From positions 1 to 64,000 of the forward strand of contig NZ_RJTM01000035.1 in the NCBI RefSeq assembly GCF_003725735.1: 64,000 nt of DNA. Reading direction: 5' to 3'. This document shows positions 7,578-14,977 of the stretch, piece after piece. A model generated the notes under the pieces. That model had not been told where the DNA came from and searched no databases. It saw only the letters and a program-made list of their open reading frames with translations. The translations under genes and the position numbers were made by a program. Source of the DNA: Sinomicrobium pectinilyticum (GTDB lineage Bacteria; Bacteroidota; Bacteroidia; Flavobacteriales; Flavobacteriaceae). The first letter of the stretch is position 1. Each line of letters opens with the position of its first letter.

Positions 7578-8672
7578 TTACAAATCTCTATGTCTTAATA
7601 CCTTTCCGCTTCCGGTCTCTTTAAAGTTTTTAATCAGGCGGACTTCTTTCGGACGTTCATACTTATCCAACGACTTCAATCCGGCTATTTTTGCCCGGAT
7701 TTCTTCTGTTGTCAACCCCGGGTTTGTTTTTTCTTCAATAAATAAGACCAACTTTTCCCCCAGTTTGTCATCGGGAATTCCCCCGACGTAAAACCGACCG
7801 CTGATTACTTCCCGTATTTTTTCCTCTATGAGTTCCGGGACAAGCTTTACTCCTCCCGAGTTCACCAGGTTATCATATCTTCCCAACCATCGGAATTCTT
7901 TTTCGGAAACCAGTTCCACCAGGTCATTCGTCGTAATGGCCACATCTGAAACCCCCGGGGCATTGATCACAAGGCAACCTCTGTCATCTACCGTTATCTC
8001 TACGCCCGGAACCAGGGTAAAACAACGCTCCCTTCCGGATTGCGGATGGCTTACTTTCCTGGCGGCAATATGAGTAACAGTTTCCGTCATTCCGTAGGTT
8101 TCATAGACTTTACACCCGGTTTTGCTTAATCTCGCTTCTAATGCTCCGGACATCGGGGCTCCTCCTACAATGAGGGTTTTGATACAATCCAGGACGGGAA
8201 GAGAGTTCTGTAACTGCATAGGAGTCATAGCCACAAAATCATACTCCTTGCTTATCTTTTCCACAGGGGTTGATGACGGCTTAACCAGATCTATTTCCAA
8301 TCCCAGGATCATCGCCCGGACCAGCATCATCTTTCCGGCAATATAATCGGCCGGTAAACACGATAAAGCAGAATTTCCCACTGTAATCCCGAAAAAGTCC
8401 CCCGTAGCTATTGCCGAGTTCACCATATGCTGTTTGTACAACGCTATTTTTTTAGGTTTCCCCGTAGAACCGGAAGTATTAACCGCAATGGTTTCCCGGT
8501 TGTCCAGCCAGTCCAGCAAAAAATCGCCGATAACCTTTTGGTAAGGTTCTCCTTCTTTTATGAAATTGTAAGCCACAAGACTGAGATCTTCCCTGCTGAA
8601 ATAGGTACCGTTCAATTTGAAGCGGTTGTGAATATTTTTATACGTTATGGACAACTCTCCTGTGTTCATCAT
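7578..8672 (-). CDS. menE: o-Succinylbenzoate-CoA ligase
   Basis: A 364-residue acyl-CoA synthetase of the ANL superfamily that activates o-succinylbenzoate to its CoA thioester in menaquinone synthesis. The P-loop-like motif NTSGSTGKPKK is at residues 65-75 and the adenylate motif ETYGMTET near 190; a C-terminal Lys in GSGKVLRH supplies the second-step residue. It is shorter than the usual 450-500 residues because the N-terminal subdomain is reduced, as in other Bacteroidota MenE proteins. It is the last gene of the leftward men cluster, 19 bases after the CPBP protease gene. Confidence 0.9.
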   Translation of the reverse strand: MMNTGELSITYKNIHNRFKLNGTYFSREDLSLVAYNFIKEGEPYQKVIGDFLLDWLDNRETIAVNTSGSTGKPKKIALYKQHMVNSAIATGDFFGITVGNSALSCLPADYIAGKMMLVRAMILGLEIDLVKPSSTPVEKISKEYDFVAMTPMQLQNSLPVLDCIKTLIVGGAPMSGALEARLSKTGCKVYETYGMTETVTHIAARKVSHPQSGRERCFTLVPGVEITVDDRGCLVINAPGVSDVAITTNDLVELVSEKEFRWLGRYDNLVNSGGVKLVPELIEEKIREVISGRFYVGGIPDDKLGEKLVLFIEEKTNPGLTTEEIRAKIAGLKSLDKYERPKEVRLIKNFKETGSGKVLRHRDL

Positions 8673-8691
8673 GTTTTTATCTGTAAGTCAT

Positions 8692-9645
8692 TTATATTTC
8701 GGCTTGTACGGGATCTTCCGGTACCGGTGGTATTACTTTTCCAAATAATTTATCCTTCCAGCCCTTCCAGCCGTATTTCTTTGCAAAGATGAAGGTTAGT
8801 ATGGGATAAACCACTATTAACGGAAAGAAAATCTCAAATCCTACGGAAGGTTCGGATAAATCTTTTAATACGGAATGCGTCTGGAAAACAGTCCAGTCGG
8901 CCGTAACAAACAGGGCTATGAAAAGATTATTGGCGGCATGAAACCCCAGTGCCAGTTCAATCCCTTCATCCATAAGCGTTATTATTCCAAGGAAAAAACC
9001 AATACCTATATAAGCCACCAGGGCTACATATCCTATTTTACCTATTTCCGGATTAAAAATATGCATTAGCCCGAAAATAAGGGAAGTAGTTACCAACGGG
9101 ACCCACCGGTTTTTCGCAAATACACCTATCCCCTGCATCAAATATCCCCTGAAAATATATTCTTCAAAACTGGTTTGTAACGGTATCAGCAATACGGAAA
9201 GGATGCACATGATAACAAAAGGGAGCAGCTTGAAATTCCATTGATAATCCTCCGGGGAAAGAAAATATCCCACCCATACAAAAACAATACTCACAAGCCC
9301 CCATATACCAAAAGAGAAAAATATCCTTTTCCAGTCGAGTTTCTGCCTGGCCGAATGCAATACCTTAAAGGGCAACCCGTGAACCGGCTTCATCCAAAGA
9401 TACAGTCCCGCCAGCCCCAAAGCAAAAGGGACCAGTAGTAATACAAGCATAATATTGGGGTCGTATAGGGTGAGAATATCCATAGGGTTTGACAGGTCTA
9501 CATCCTCCCCTTTAAATGTTTTATAAGCCAAAGCTGCCCCCAAAACAAAACTTCCTATGACCTGACTTCCCCCGAAAGTCACAAAAACGCCGAGAATATA
9601 TCTCCACAATTCGTGTTTTCCTTTAAATGCCTGTTCTATATACAT
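8692..9645 (-). CDS. CPBP-family intramembrane metalloprotease
   Basis: A 317-residue polytopic membrane protein with about eight hydrophobic segments. The abortive-infection / Rce1 (CPBP) motifs are intact: EEYIFRG for the EExxxR site in the middle of the chain, FGLMH for FxxxH about 30 residues later, and HAANN for HxxxN near residue 240. It would cleave substrates inside the inner membrane. It sits between menC and menE with three- and 19-base spacers, so it is co-transcribed with menaquinone genes; whether it has a role in quinone synthesis is unknown. Confidence 0.88.
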   Translation of the reverse strand: MYIEQAFKGKHELWRYILGVFVTFGGSQVIGSFVLGAALAYKTFKGEDVDLSNPMDILTLYDPNIMLVLLLVPFALGLAGLYLWMKPVHGLPFKVLHSARQKLDWKRIFFSFGIWGLVSIVFVWVGYFLSPEDYQWNFKLLPFVIMCILSVLLIPLQTSFEEYIFRGYLMQGIGVFAKNRWVPLVTTSLIFGLMHIFNPEIGKIGYVALVAYIGIGFFLGIITLMDEGIELALGFHAANNLFIALFVTADWTVFQTHSVLKDLSEPSVGFEIFFPLIVVYPILTFIFAKKYGWKGWKDKLFGKVIPPVPEDPVQAEI

Positions 9646-9648
9646 ATA

Positions 9649-10692
9649 TTAATTTTTCAGTGTATTTATCTCCCAGCTCTTGGCTGTATTATATTCTAAT
9701 GTGCCTTTTTTTACTTCAAGGGGACTGTCCGGGTTATTTGTATAGAGACTTCCTGTTCCCAGCCCCTGAGGCATTGTATTTTTGAGCGTATATGTCCACT
9801 GGGCAATAGCATTCAGGCCGATATTACTTTCCAGAGCACTGGTAATCCACCACCCGGCATTATAATCTCCGGCAAGTTGAATCCATTCCCTGCTCCCCCG
9901 GTATCCACCTACCAGACTCGGTTTTAAAATTATGTATTGCGGTTGTATGGTCCTTAAAAGATCCCTTTTCACGGAAAGATCAAAAACACCTATCAATTCT
10001 TCATCCAGGGCTATGGGTAAAGAAGTACCGGCACAAAGACGCGCCATGTCTTCCCATTGTCCCTGGCGGATAGGTTGTTCTATAGAATGCAGGTCCAGCT
10101 CGGATAAGCCGTTCAGTTTCTCCAGCGCATTACCTGGAGTAAAGGCCCCGTTTGCGTCTACCCTTATCTCTATATCCGAAGATGAAAATTCTTTGCGTAT
10201 GGATTTAAGCAAGTCCAGCTCGGTTTCAAAATCTATGGCCCCGATCTTCATCTTAATACAGCGAAATCCCTGTTGAAGTTTTTCCCGGATCTGTTCCTGC
10301 ATAAAATCTTTACTTCCCATCCATACCAGGCCATTTATGGGTATGGAGTCTTCGCCCCGGGTAAATGCGGAAGGGTATAAAAGAAACGGAGATTCCGATC
10401 GGAGGGAGAGAAAAGCCTGTTCCATTCCGAACTGGATGGAGGGAAATTCCTTAAGCTCCCCGTATAAATAATCAATCCCCCAATGCACATGGTCACATGC
10501 CCATTTCAGCTTTTCTTCATAGTCCTCCCTGTCATCTGCACTGAGGCTTCGGAGAATACCACACTCTCCTATTCCTGTTCTGCCGTTATCTTCCAGGAAG
10601 ATAAACCAGGTTTCCTTTTCATTCAGAATTCCCCTTGAGGTACCACTGGGTCTTTTAAACTGAAGTATATACTTCCGGTAGGATGCTTTCAT
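9649..10692 (-). CDS. menC: o-Succinylbenzoate synthase
   Basis: A 347-residue enolase-superfamily enzyme that dehydrates SHCHC to o-succinylbenzoate in menaquinone synthesis. The KMK dyad (KxK) lies near residue 165, followed by the metal ligands in DANG (about 189), EQP (about 214) and DE (about 238), and a late Lys in ILKPS. Length is typical. It lies between the four-helix-bundle cassette upstream and the CPBP gene, whose start is three bases after its stop. The position inside men genes supports the OSB synthase call over other mandelate-racemase-like activities. Confidence 0.9.
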   Translation of the reverse strand: MKASYRKYILQFKRPSGTSRGILNEKETWFIFLEDNGRTGIGECGILRSLSADDREDYEEKLKWACDHVHWGIDYLYGELKEFPSIQFGMEQAFLSLRSESPFLLYPSAFTRGEDSIPINGLVWMGSKDFMQEQIREKLQQGFRCIKMKIGAIDFETELDLLKSIRKEFSSSDIEIRVDANGAFTPGNALEKLNGLSELDLHSIEQPIRQGQWEDMARLCAGTSLPIALDEELIGVFDLSVKRDLLRTIQPQYIILKPSLVGGYRGSREWIQLAGDYNAGWWITSALESNIGLNAIAQWTYTLKNTMPQGLGTGSLYTNNPDSPLEVKKGTLEYNTAKSWEINTLKN

Positions 10693-10748
10693 TTATTGTT
10701 CAAGCATTTTAAAGTGTCCGGAGAAAGACTGATGGACTTGGAGACAGT

Positions 10749-11236
10749 GAGATTTGGAGACCTGGAGCGAGAGAAACTGGAAATTCCTGATTTGGAAGAA
10801 TAGTCCTGCTTTGTTAATCAAGTCCTTTATTGCAATTACAAATTCCATTTTTCCGGATTTATTATCATTTTAACCAGCATTCCCAAAATGTAATGATATT
10901 TCTCATATAAAACAGTATGGGTCTCGCTATTTATATAATCACATGCCAGAGCATAATCCAACCACACCTGGGTTTCGGCAGCTTCTCCCTCCGCATCTGA
11001 CAATTTTGCTGCAAATGCTTTCGGATATTTTCTTTTCCTCCGGGCCTCTGCCAAATTTCCGGATACTGACCTGGAAGACCTTCTTATCTGATCTGTTAAA
11101 GAATATCTTTCTTCCTTCGGAAAGGATTTGGATATCTTAAATATTTCCATTCCTGACTCAAAAGAAAGCTGATATACCTTTAAATCCTTATGTGTCTTAA
11201 TTTTTCCCCCATTCTATCCCCTCGTCTCCAAATCTC
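10749..11236. mobile_element. Small cassette bracketed by a 13-bp inverted repeat
   Basis: GAGATTTGGAGAC at 10749-10761 is repeated as its perfect reverse complement at 11224-11236. Between the two copies lies only the four-helix-bundle gene plus purine-rich sequence with further GGAGAC-like units. The unit interrupts the men cluster between the UPF0173 gene and menC. That pattern suggests an inserted cassette; no transposase or target duplication was found. Confidence 0.5.
10836..11150 (-). CDS. Four-helix-bundle protein (23S intervening-sequence family), start uncertain
   Basis: A 104-residue all-helical protein matching the S23/IVP family, whose members are found inside 23S rRNA intervening sequences and as scattered chromosomal copies; the role is unknown. 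The core RRSSRSVSGNLAEA and the closing helices are present. The reading frame remains open upstream to a TAG and continues the family pattern (KDLKVYQLSFESG) before the first Met, but there is no ATG, GTG or TTG. An ATG at 11212 would fit if the five-A run just after it had one more base. So the true start may be lost by a one-base deletion, or ATT is used. Confidence 0.75.
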   Translation of the reverse strand: MEIFKISKSFPKEERYSLTDQIRRSSRSVSGNLAEARRKRKYPKAFAAKLSDAEGEAAETQVWLDYALACDYINSETHTVLYEKYHYILGMLVKMIINPEKWNL

Positions 11237-11246
11237 CGAATCTTCA

Positions 11247-11924
11247 TTAAAGCTCTATACTTTCGCCTATGGAAAGTAACATCAGATCTTTTCCTTTATT
11301 AAAAAATTTCCGTTTGGCTTCTTCATGATCTATTTCGATATACCCAAAGGTGTCGAAATGATATCCTAAAATTTTATCGCACTCCACAAAATCAGAAGCT
11401 ATAATGGCATCATCGACCCCCATAGTGAAATTATCCCCGATAGGTAAAATGGCCAGATCGAGTTTCAGGTATATGGGAATGAGTTTCATGTCCATGGTAA
11501 GGGCCGTATCTCCGGCAATGTAGATATTTTTATGCTCTCCCTCAATGACAAATCCCCCCGGCTGTCCGCCATAACTTCCGTCCGGGAAAGAAGAAGTGTG
11601 GATGGCATTGACGTATTTCACCTTTCCGAATTCAAAATCCCAGCTCCCCCCGTGATTCATCGGGTGAAAATCTATTCCCTTATCCCCGTAATGATGGGCT
11701 ACCTCGAAGTTGGCAATAATCATAGCCCCCGTATGTTGTGCTATGGTCTCCACATCAAGCGTATGGTCCTGGTGTGCATGTGTAACGAGGATATAATCTG
11801 CTTTTATCTGGTTTATATCTATATGTGCGGCTTTTTTATTTCCGGAGATAAAAGGATCTACCAAAATATGAATATCGTTTACCTCTATTCCTAAACTCGC
11901 GTGTCCGTAATATGTGATCTTCAT
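11247..11924 (-). CDS. UPF0173 metal-dependent hydrolase (metallo-beta-lactamase fold)
   Basis: A 225-residue cytosolic hydrolase with a metallo-beta-lactamase fold. The metal-binding HAHQDH motif is near residues 50-55, further ligands lie in GDT (about 138-140) and in the HFDTFG segment near 195. The UPF0173 family has no settled substrate. It is placed between menA and menC, a neighbourhood seen in other Flavobacteriia, so a side role in quinone or CoA-thioester metabolism is possible but unproven. The gap to menA upstream is 36 bases. Confidence 0.85.
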   Translation of the reverse strand: MKITYYGHASLGIEVNDIHILVDPFISGNKKAAHIDINQIKADYILVTHAHQDHTLDVETIAQHTGAMIIANFEVAHHYGDKGIDFHPMNHGGSWDFEFGKVKYVNAIHTSSFPDGSYGGQPGGFVIEGEHKNIYIAGDTALTMDMKLIPIYLKLDLAILPIGDNFTMGVDDAIIASDFVECDKILGYHFDTFGYIEIDHEEAKRKFFNKGKDLMLLSIGESIEL

Positions 11925-11960
11925 TTTCTGTTTATTTAATCGGATTGAGATTATTTCTGT

Positions 11961-12863
11961 TTACAGAACAAGCCCCAGTGTGAAAAGGAGTGACAGCAAA
12001 AATGTACTTATGGCCAGCTTTTTCAACTCCGGGTCCAGTTCTTTAGGCACCGTATTTTTCTTTACCGTTTTTATATGTTTCAATACAGGGATAAATGCCA
12101 AAAGAAATATATACTGATAAATATAAAAACTTTGGAGGAGAGCAAAAAGTAAAAACAGTAGTAATGATGGGATGAGGATAGTATAATGATATTTTTTCGC
12201 CCGTTTACCTCCGATTTTGACCACCAAAGTGTTCTTTCCGGATGCAGCGTCACTTTTTTCATCACGCATATTATTAAGGTTTAGTACCCCGACACTGAGC
12301 AAACCAATAGAAGCTGCCGGGAGAAAAACGGTCCAGTCCAGGTTTTTCACATAGAGAAAATAACTTCCGGCTACACTGAGAAGCCCGAAAAACAGGAAAA
12401 CGAAAACATCTCCCAATCCGTTGTAACCATATGCCGATTTCCCTACGGTATACTTTATGGCCGCTACTATGGAAGCGATCCCCAACAGGAAGAATACCAG
12501 GGAAAGCAGAAAGTTTTCTTTTCCGAAAGCAACATAAATAAGCAGTATGGCCACCAGAAGCGTAATGATTATGGTCAGGATCATCGCCTTTTTCATTTCC
12601 CCGGGTGTTATGGCACCACTCTGCAAAGCACGCTGCGGACCTATACGGTCTTTATTGTCCGTCCCTTTTACGCCGTCCCCGTAATCGTTGGCAAAATTGG
12701 AAAGTACCTGGAAACCAATTGTGGTGAGGAGCGCGAGTACGCAAATCTGCCAGTTAAAAAAACCGCGGGAAGCGGCAATGCCGGTCCCCGTAATAATCCC
12801 GGATACCGAAAGCGGCAGTGTCCGGAGACGTGCCGCGGAAATAAAAGCCTTTGTTTTTGTCAT
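11961..12863 (-). CDS. menA: 1,4-Dihydroxy-2-naphthoate polyprenyltransferase
   Basis: A 300-residue integral membrane prenyltransferase of the UbiA superfamily that joins the polyprenyl chain to 1,4-dihydroxy-2-naphthoate. Two Asp-rich motifs are visible: NFANDYGDGVKGTDNKD near residues 60-76 and NNMRDEKSD near 197-205, both for Mg-diphosphate. About nine hydrophobic helices. It follows menB in the leftward cluster, separated by 72 bases. Product is demethylmenaquinone, the electron carrier for the cbb3 oxidase encoded further right. Confidence 0.92.
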   Translation of the reverse strand: MTKTKAFISAARLRTLPLSVSGIITGTGIAASRGFFNWQICVLALLTTIGFQVLSNFANDYGDGVKGTDNKDRIGPQRALQSGAITPGEMKKAMILTIIITLLVAILLIYVAFGKENFLLSLVFFLLGIASIVAAIKYTVGKSAYGYNGLGDVFVFLFFGLLSVAGSYFLYVKNLDWTVFLPAASIGLLSVGVLNLNNMRDEKSDAASGKNTLVVKIGGKRAKKYHYTILIPSLLLFLLFALLQSFYIYQYIFLLAFIPVLKHIKTVKKNTVPKELDPELKKLAISTFLLSLLFTLGLVL

Positions 12864-12935
12864 GTAAAATATATTAGCAGGAAAATAATATTCCCTCTAC
12901 GGAATTCCGGTAAGGGTAATCTTATCCGGGAAACG

Positions 12936-13778
12936 TTACGGAATCCATTTAATATTGCTGAAATCCGGTTTTCTCTTTTCCAGGAAGGCGTTTCGCCCTT
13001 CTTTGGCTTCATCTGTCATATAAGCCAGCCTGGTAGCTTCACCGGCAAAAACCTGTTGGCCCACCATACCGTCGTCCGTAGCGTTAAACGCAAATTTCAG
13101 CATTTTTATGGAAGTCGGTGACTTGGCGAGGATTTCCTGAGCCCATTCGAACGCCGTATCTTCCAATTCTTCATGCGGTATAACGGCATTTACCATGCCC
13201 ATATCGAAGGCTTCCTGTGCCGAGTAGTTCCTGCCGAGGAAAAAGATCTCCCGGGCGCGCTTCTGTCCTACCATCTTGGCGAGATAAGCCGAGCCGTACC
13301 CACCGTCAAAGCTGGTCACATCGGCATCCGTCTGTTTGAAAATGGCATGTTCCTTACTGGCCAGGGTCAGGTCACAGACCACATGCAGACTATGCCCTCC
13401 GCCAACAGCCCATCCGGGAACTACGGCTATGACCACTTTGGGCATAAAACGAATGAGCCGCTGTACTTCCAGTATGTTCAGCCTCGGCATCCCGGAATCA
13501 TCTACGTATCCCTGGTGTCCCCTGGCATTCTGGTCTCCCCCGCTGCAAAAGGAATATATACCATCCTTGGTAGATGGCCCTTCGGCAGACAGCAAAACCA
13601 CACCTATGGAAGTATCTTCACGGGCATCCAGGAAGGCCTCGAAAAGCTCCCCTACGGTTTTGGGACGAAAAGCATTGCGTACATTAGGGCGGTTAAAGGC
13701 TATCCTGGCCACACCGCCACATTTTTTATAAGTGATATCTTCGTATTCTTTGACTACTTTCCAATCTGCTTTACTCAT
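12936..13778 (-). CDS. menB: 1,4-Dihydroxy-2-naphthoyl-CoA synthase
   Basis: A 280-residue crotonase-fold enzyme that closes the naphthoate ring from o-succinylbenzoyl-CoA. The oxyanion-hole regions (SGGDQNARG and VPGWAVGGGHSLH) and the FDGGYGS segment with catalytic residues typical of MenB are present. The ATG used (MSKADW) gives the normal family N-terminus; the frame is open 26 codons further but that part is not family-like. First gene of the leftward men group, divergent from the C1 peptidase gene. menD and menF are not in the window. Confidence 0.93.
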   Translation of the reverse strand: MSKADWKVVKEYEDITYKKCGGVARIAFNRPNVRNAFRPKTVGELFEAFLDAREDTSIGVVLLSAEGPSTKDGIYSFCSGGDQNARGHQGYVDDSGMPRLNILEVQRLIRFMPKVVIAVVPGWAVGGGHSLHVVCDLTLASKEHAIFKQTDADVTSFDGGYGSAYLAKMVGQKRAREIFFLGRNYSAQEAFDMGMVNAVIPHEELEDTAFEWAQEILAKSPTSIKMLKFAFNATDDGMVGQQVFAGEATRLAYMTDEAKEGRNAFLEKRKPDFSNIKWIP

Positions 13779-13837
13779 AATTTTGTTATTTTGCGTAAAA
13801 ATAATCCTTTTTAGTCTTTTTAACCCAATACCATATA

Positions 13838-14950
13838 ATGAAAAAGATTCTTGCATCGCTGGGTGCTCTATGCTTCTCAGTTATTTCCTTCGCACAACAG
13901 TATACTTTTGAAACAGTTACGGACCTGGAAAGTACCCCGGTTATAAGCCAGGGCATTACGGGAACGTGCTGGAGTTTTTCTACGTCTTCCTTCCTGGAAT
14001 CGGAGATTATGCGGATAACCGGAAAACAGATCGATATTTCCGAAATGTATAACGTGCGGAACACCTACCCTGAAAAGGCATGGAATTATGTGATGAGACA
14101 GGGAAATGCCCGGTTCAGCCAGGGCGGGCTTTCACACGATGTCATAAACAGTATCAGGAAATACGGGATCGTTCCCCAAAGTGTTTACACCGGACTGGAA
14201 GAAGGACAGGAAAAACACAACCATATCGAAATGGTCTCTGTTCTGGAAGGCATGCTAAACGTATACGTGGAAAATCCTGCTAAAACACTTTCTTCCAACT
14301 GGAAGAAGGCTGTCGAGGGCGTTCTGGATGTATACCTGGGAAAAAGAATCAAAGAATTCACGTATGAAGGTAAAAGTTATACCCCCGAATCTTTTCTTGA
14401 AATGACCAAGATACAACCGGAAGATTATGTGTCCGTCACTTCCTTTACGCACAAGCCCTTCTATTCGGACTTTATACTTAACATCCCTGATAACTTTTCC
14501 AACGGAAGCTACTACAACCTTCCGCTGGACGAGTTTATAGCGGTTATAGATCATGCTCTCGAAAACGGGTATACCCTTGCGCTGGACTGTGATGTGAGTG
14601 AACCCACCTTCTCACAAAAAGACGGCGTAGCGGTAATCCCAGAAAACGAAACAGACACCAGGACTATATTAAAAGACATAAAACAGGAAAAAAGCATCTC
14701 CCCGGAATACCGGCAGCAGGAATTCGAGAACTATCATACCACCGACGACCATTTGATGCATATCGTAGGAAAGGTAAAAGACCAGGAAGGCCACGTATAC
14801 TACAAGGTAAAAAACTCCTGGGGAACGGATAAAATCCGTGTCGGAGAGAGCGGCGGCTATATTAATATGAGCGTTCCTTACATGCGGTTAAAGGCCATAT
14901 CCGTCATGCTGCACAAAGACGGTTTATCCAAAGCGGTGCGCAAAAATTAA
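13838..14950 (+). CDS. C1-family aminopeptidase (bleomycin hydrolase-like)
   Basis: A 370-residue papain-fold cysteine peptidase of family C1B. A signal peptide of about 20 residues (ending SFAQ) indicates export. The active-site Cys is in QGITGTCWSFS near residue 47; the catalytic His is in DHLMHIVG near residue 306 and the Asn in VKNSWGTD near 330. Somewhat shorter than the 450-residue cytosolic bleomycin hydrolases, as usual for the exported Bacteroidota form. The gene is divergent from menB; a TAATTTTG element overlaps the menB start and may be its -7 box. Confidence 0.88.
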   Translation: MKKILASLGALCFSVISFAQQYTFETVTDLESTPVISQGITGTCWSFSTSSFLESEIMRITGKQIDISEMYNVRNTYPEKAWNYVMRQGNARFSQGGLSHDVINSIRKYGIVPQSVYTGLEEGQEKHNHIEMVSVLEGMLNVYVENPAKTLSSNWKKAVEGVLDVYLGKRIKEFTYEGKSYTPESFLEMTKIQPEDYVSVTSFTHKPFYSDFILNIPDNFSNGSYYNLPLDEFIAVIDHALENGYTLALDCDVSEPTFSQKDGVAVIPENETDTRTILKDIKQEKSISPEYRQQEFENYHTTDDHLMHIVGKVKDQEGHVYYKVKNSWGTDKIRVGESGGYINMSVPYMRLKAISVMLHKDGLSKAVRKN

Positions 14951-14977
14951 ACCTTTAGAAGTCATAAAGATAAGGCG

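Noticed and set aside
7408-7791. A frame beginning with IATGFEPVTVC
   Set aside because: The start is the antisense reading of tRNA-Arg, a known false-gene pattern, and the rest is antisense to menE.
13173-13814. A 213-codon plus-strand frame
   Set aside because: It lies fully antisense to menB, has no family pattern and is rich in His/Ser/Pro as shadows are.
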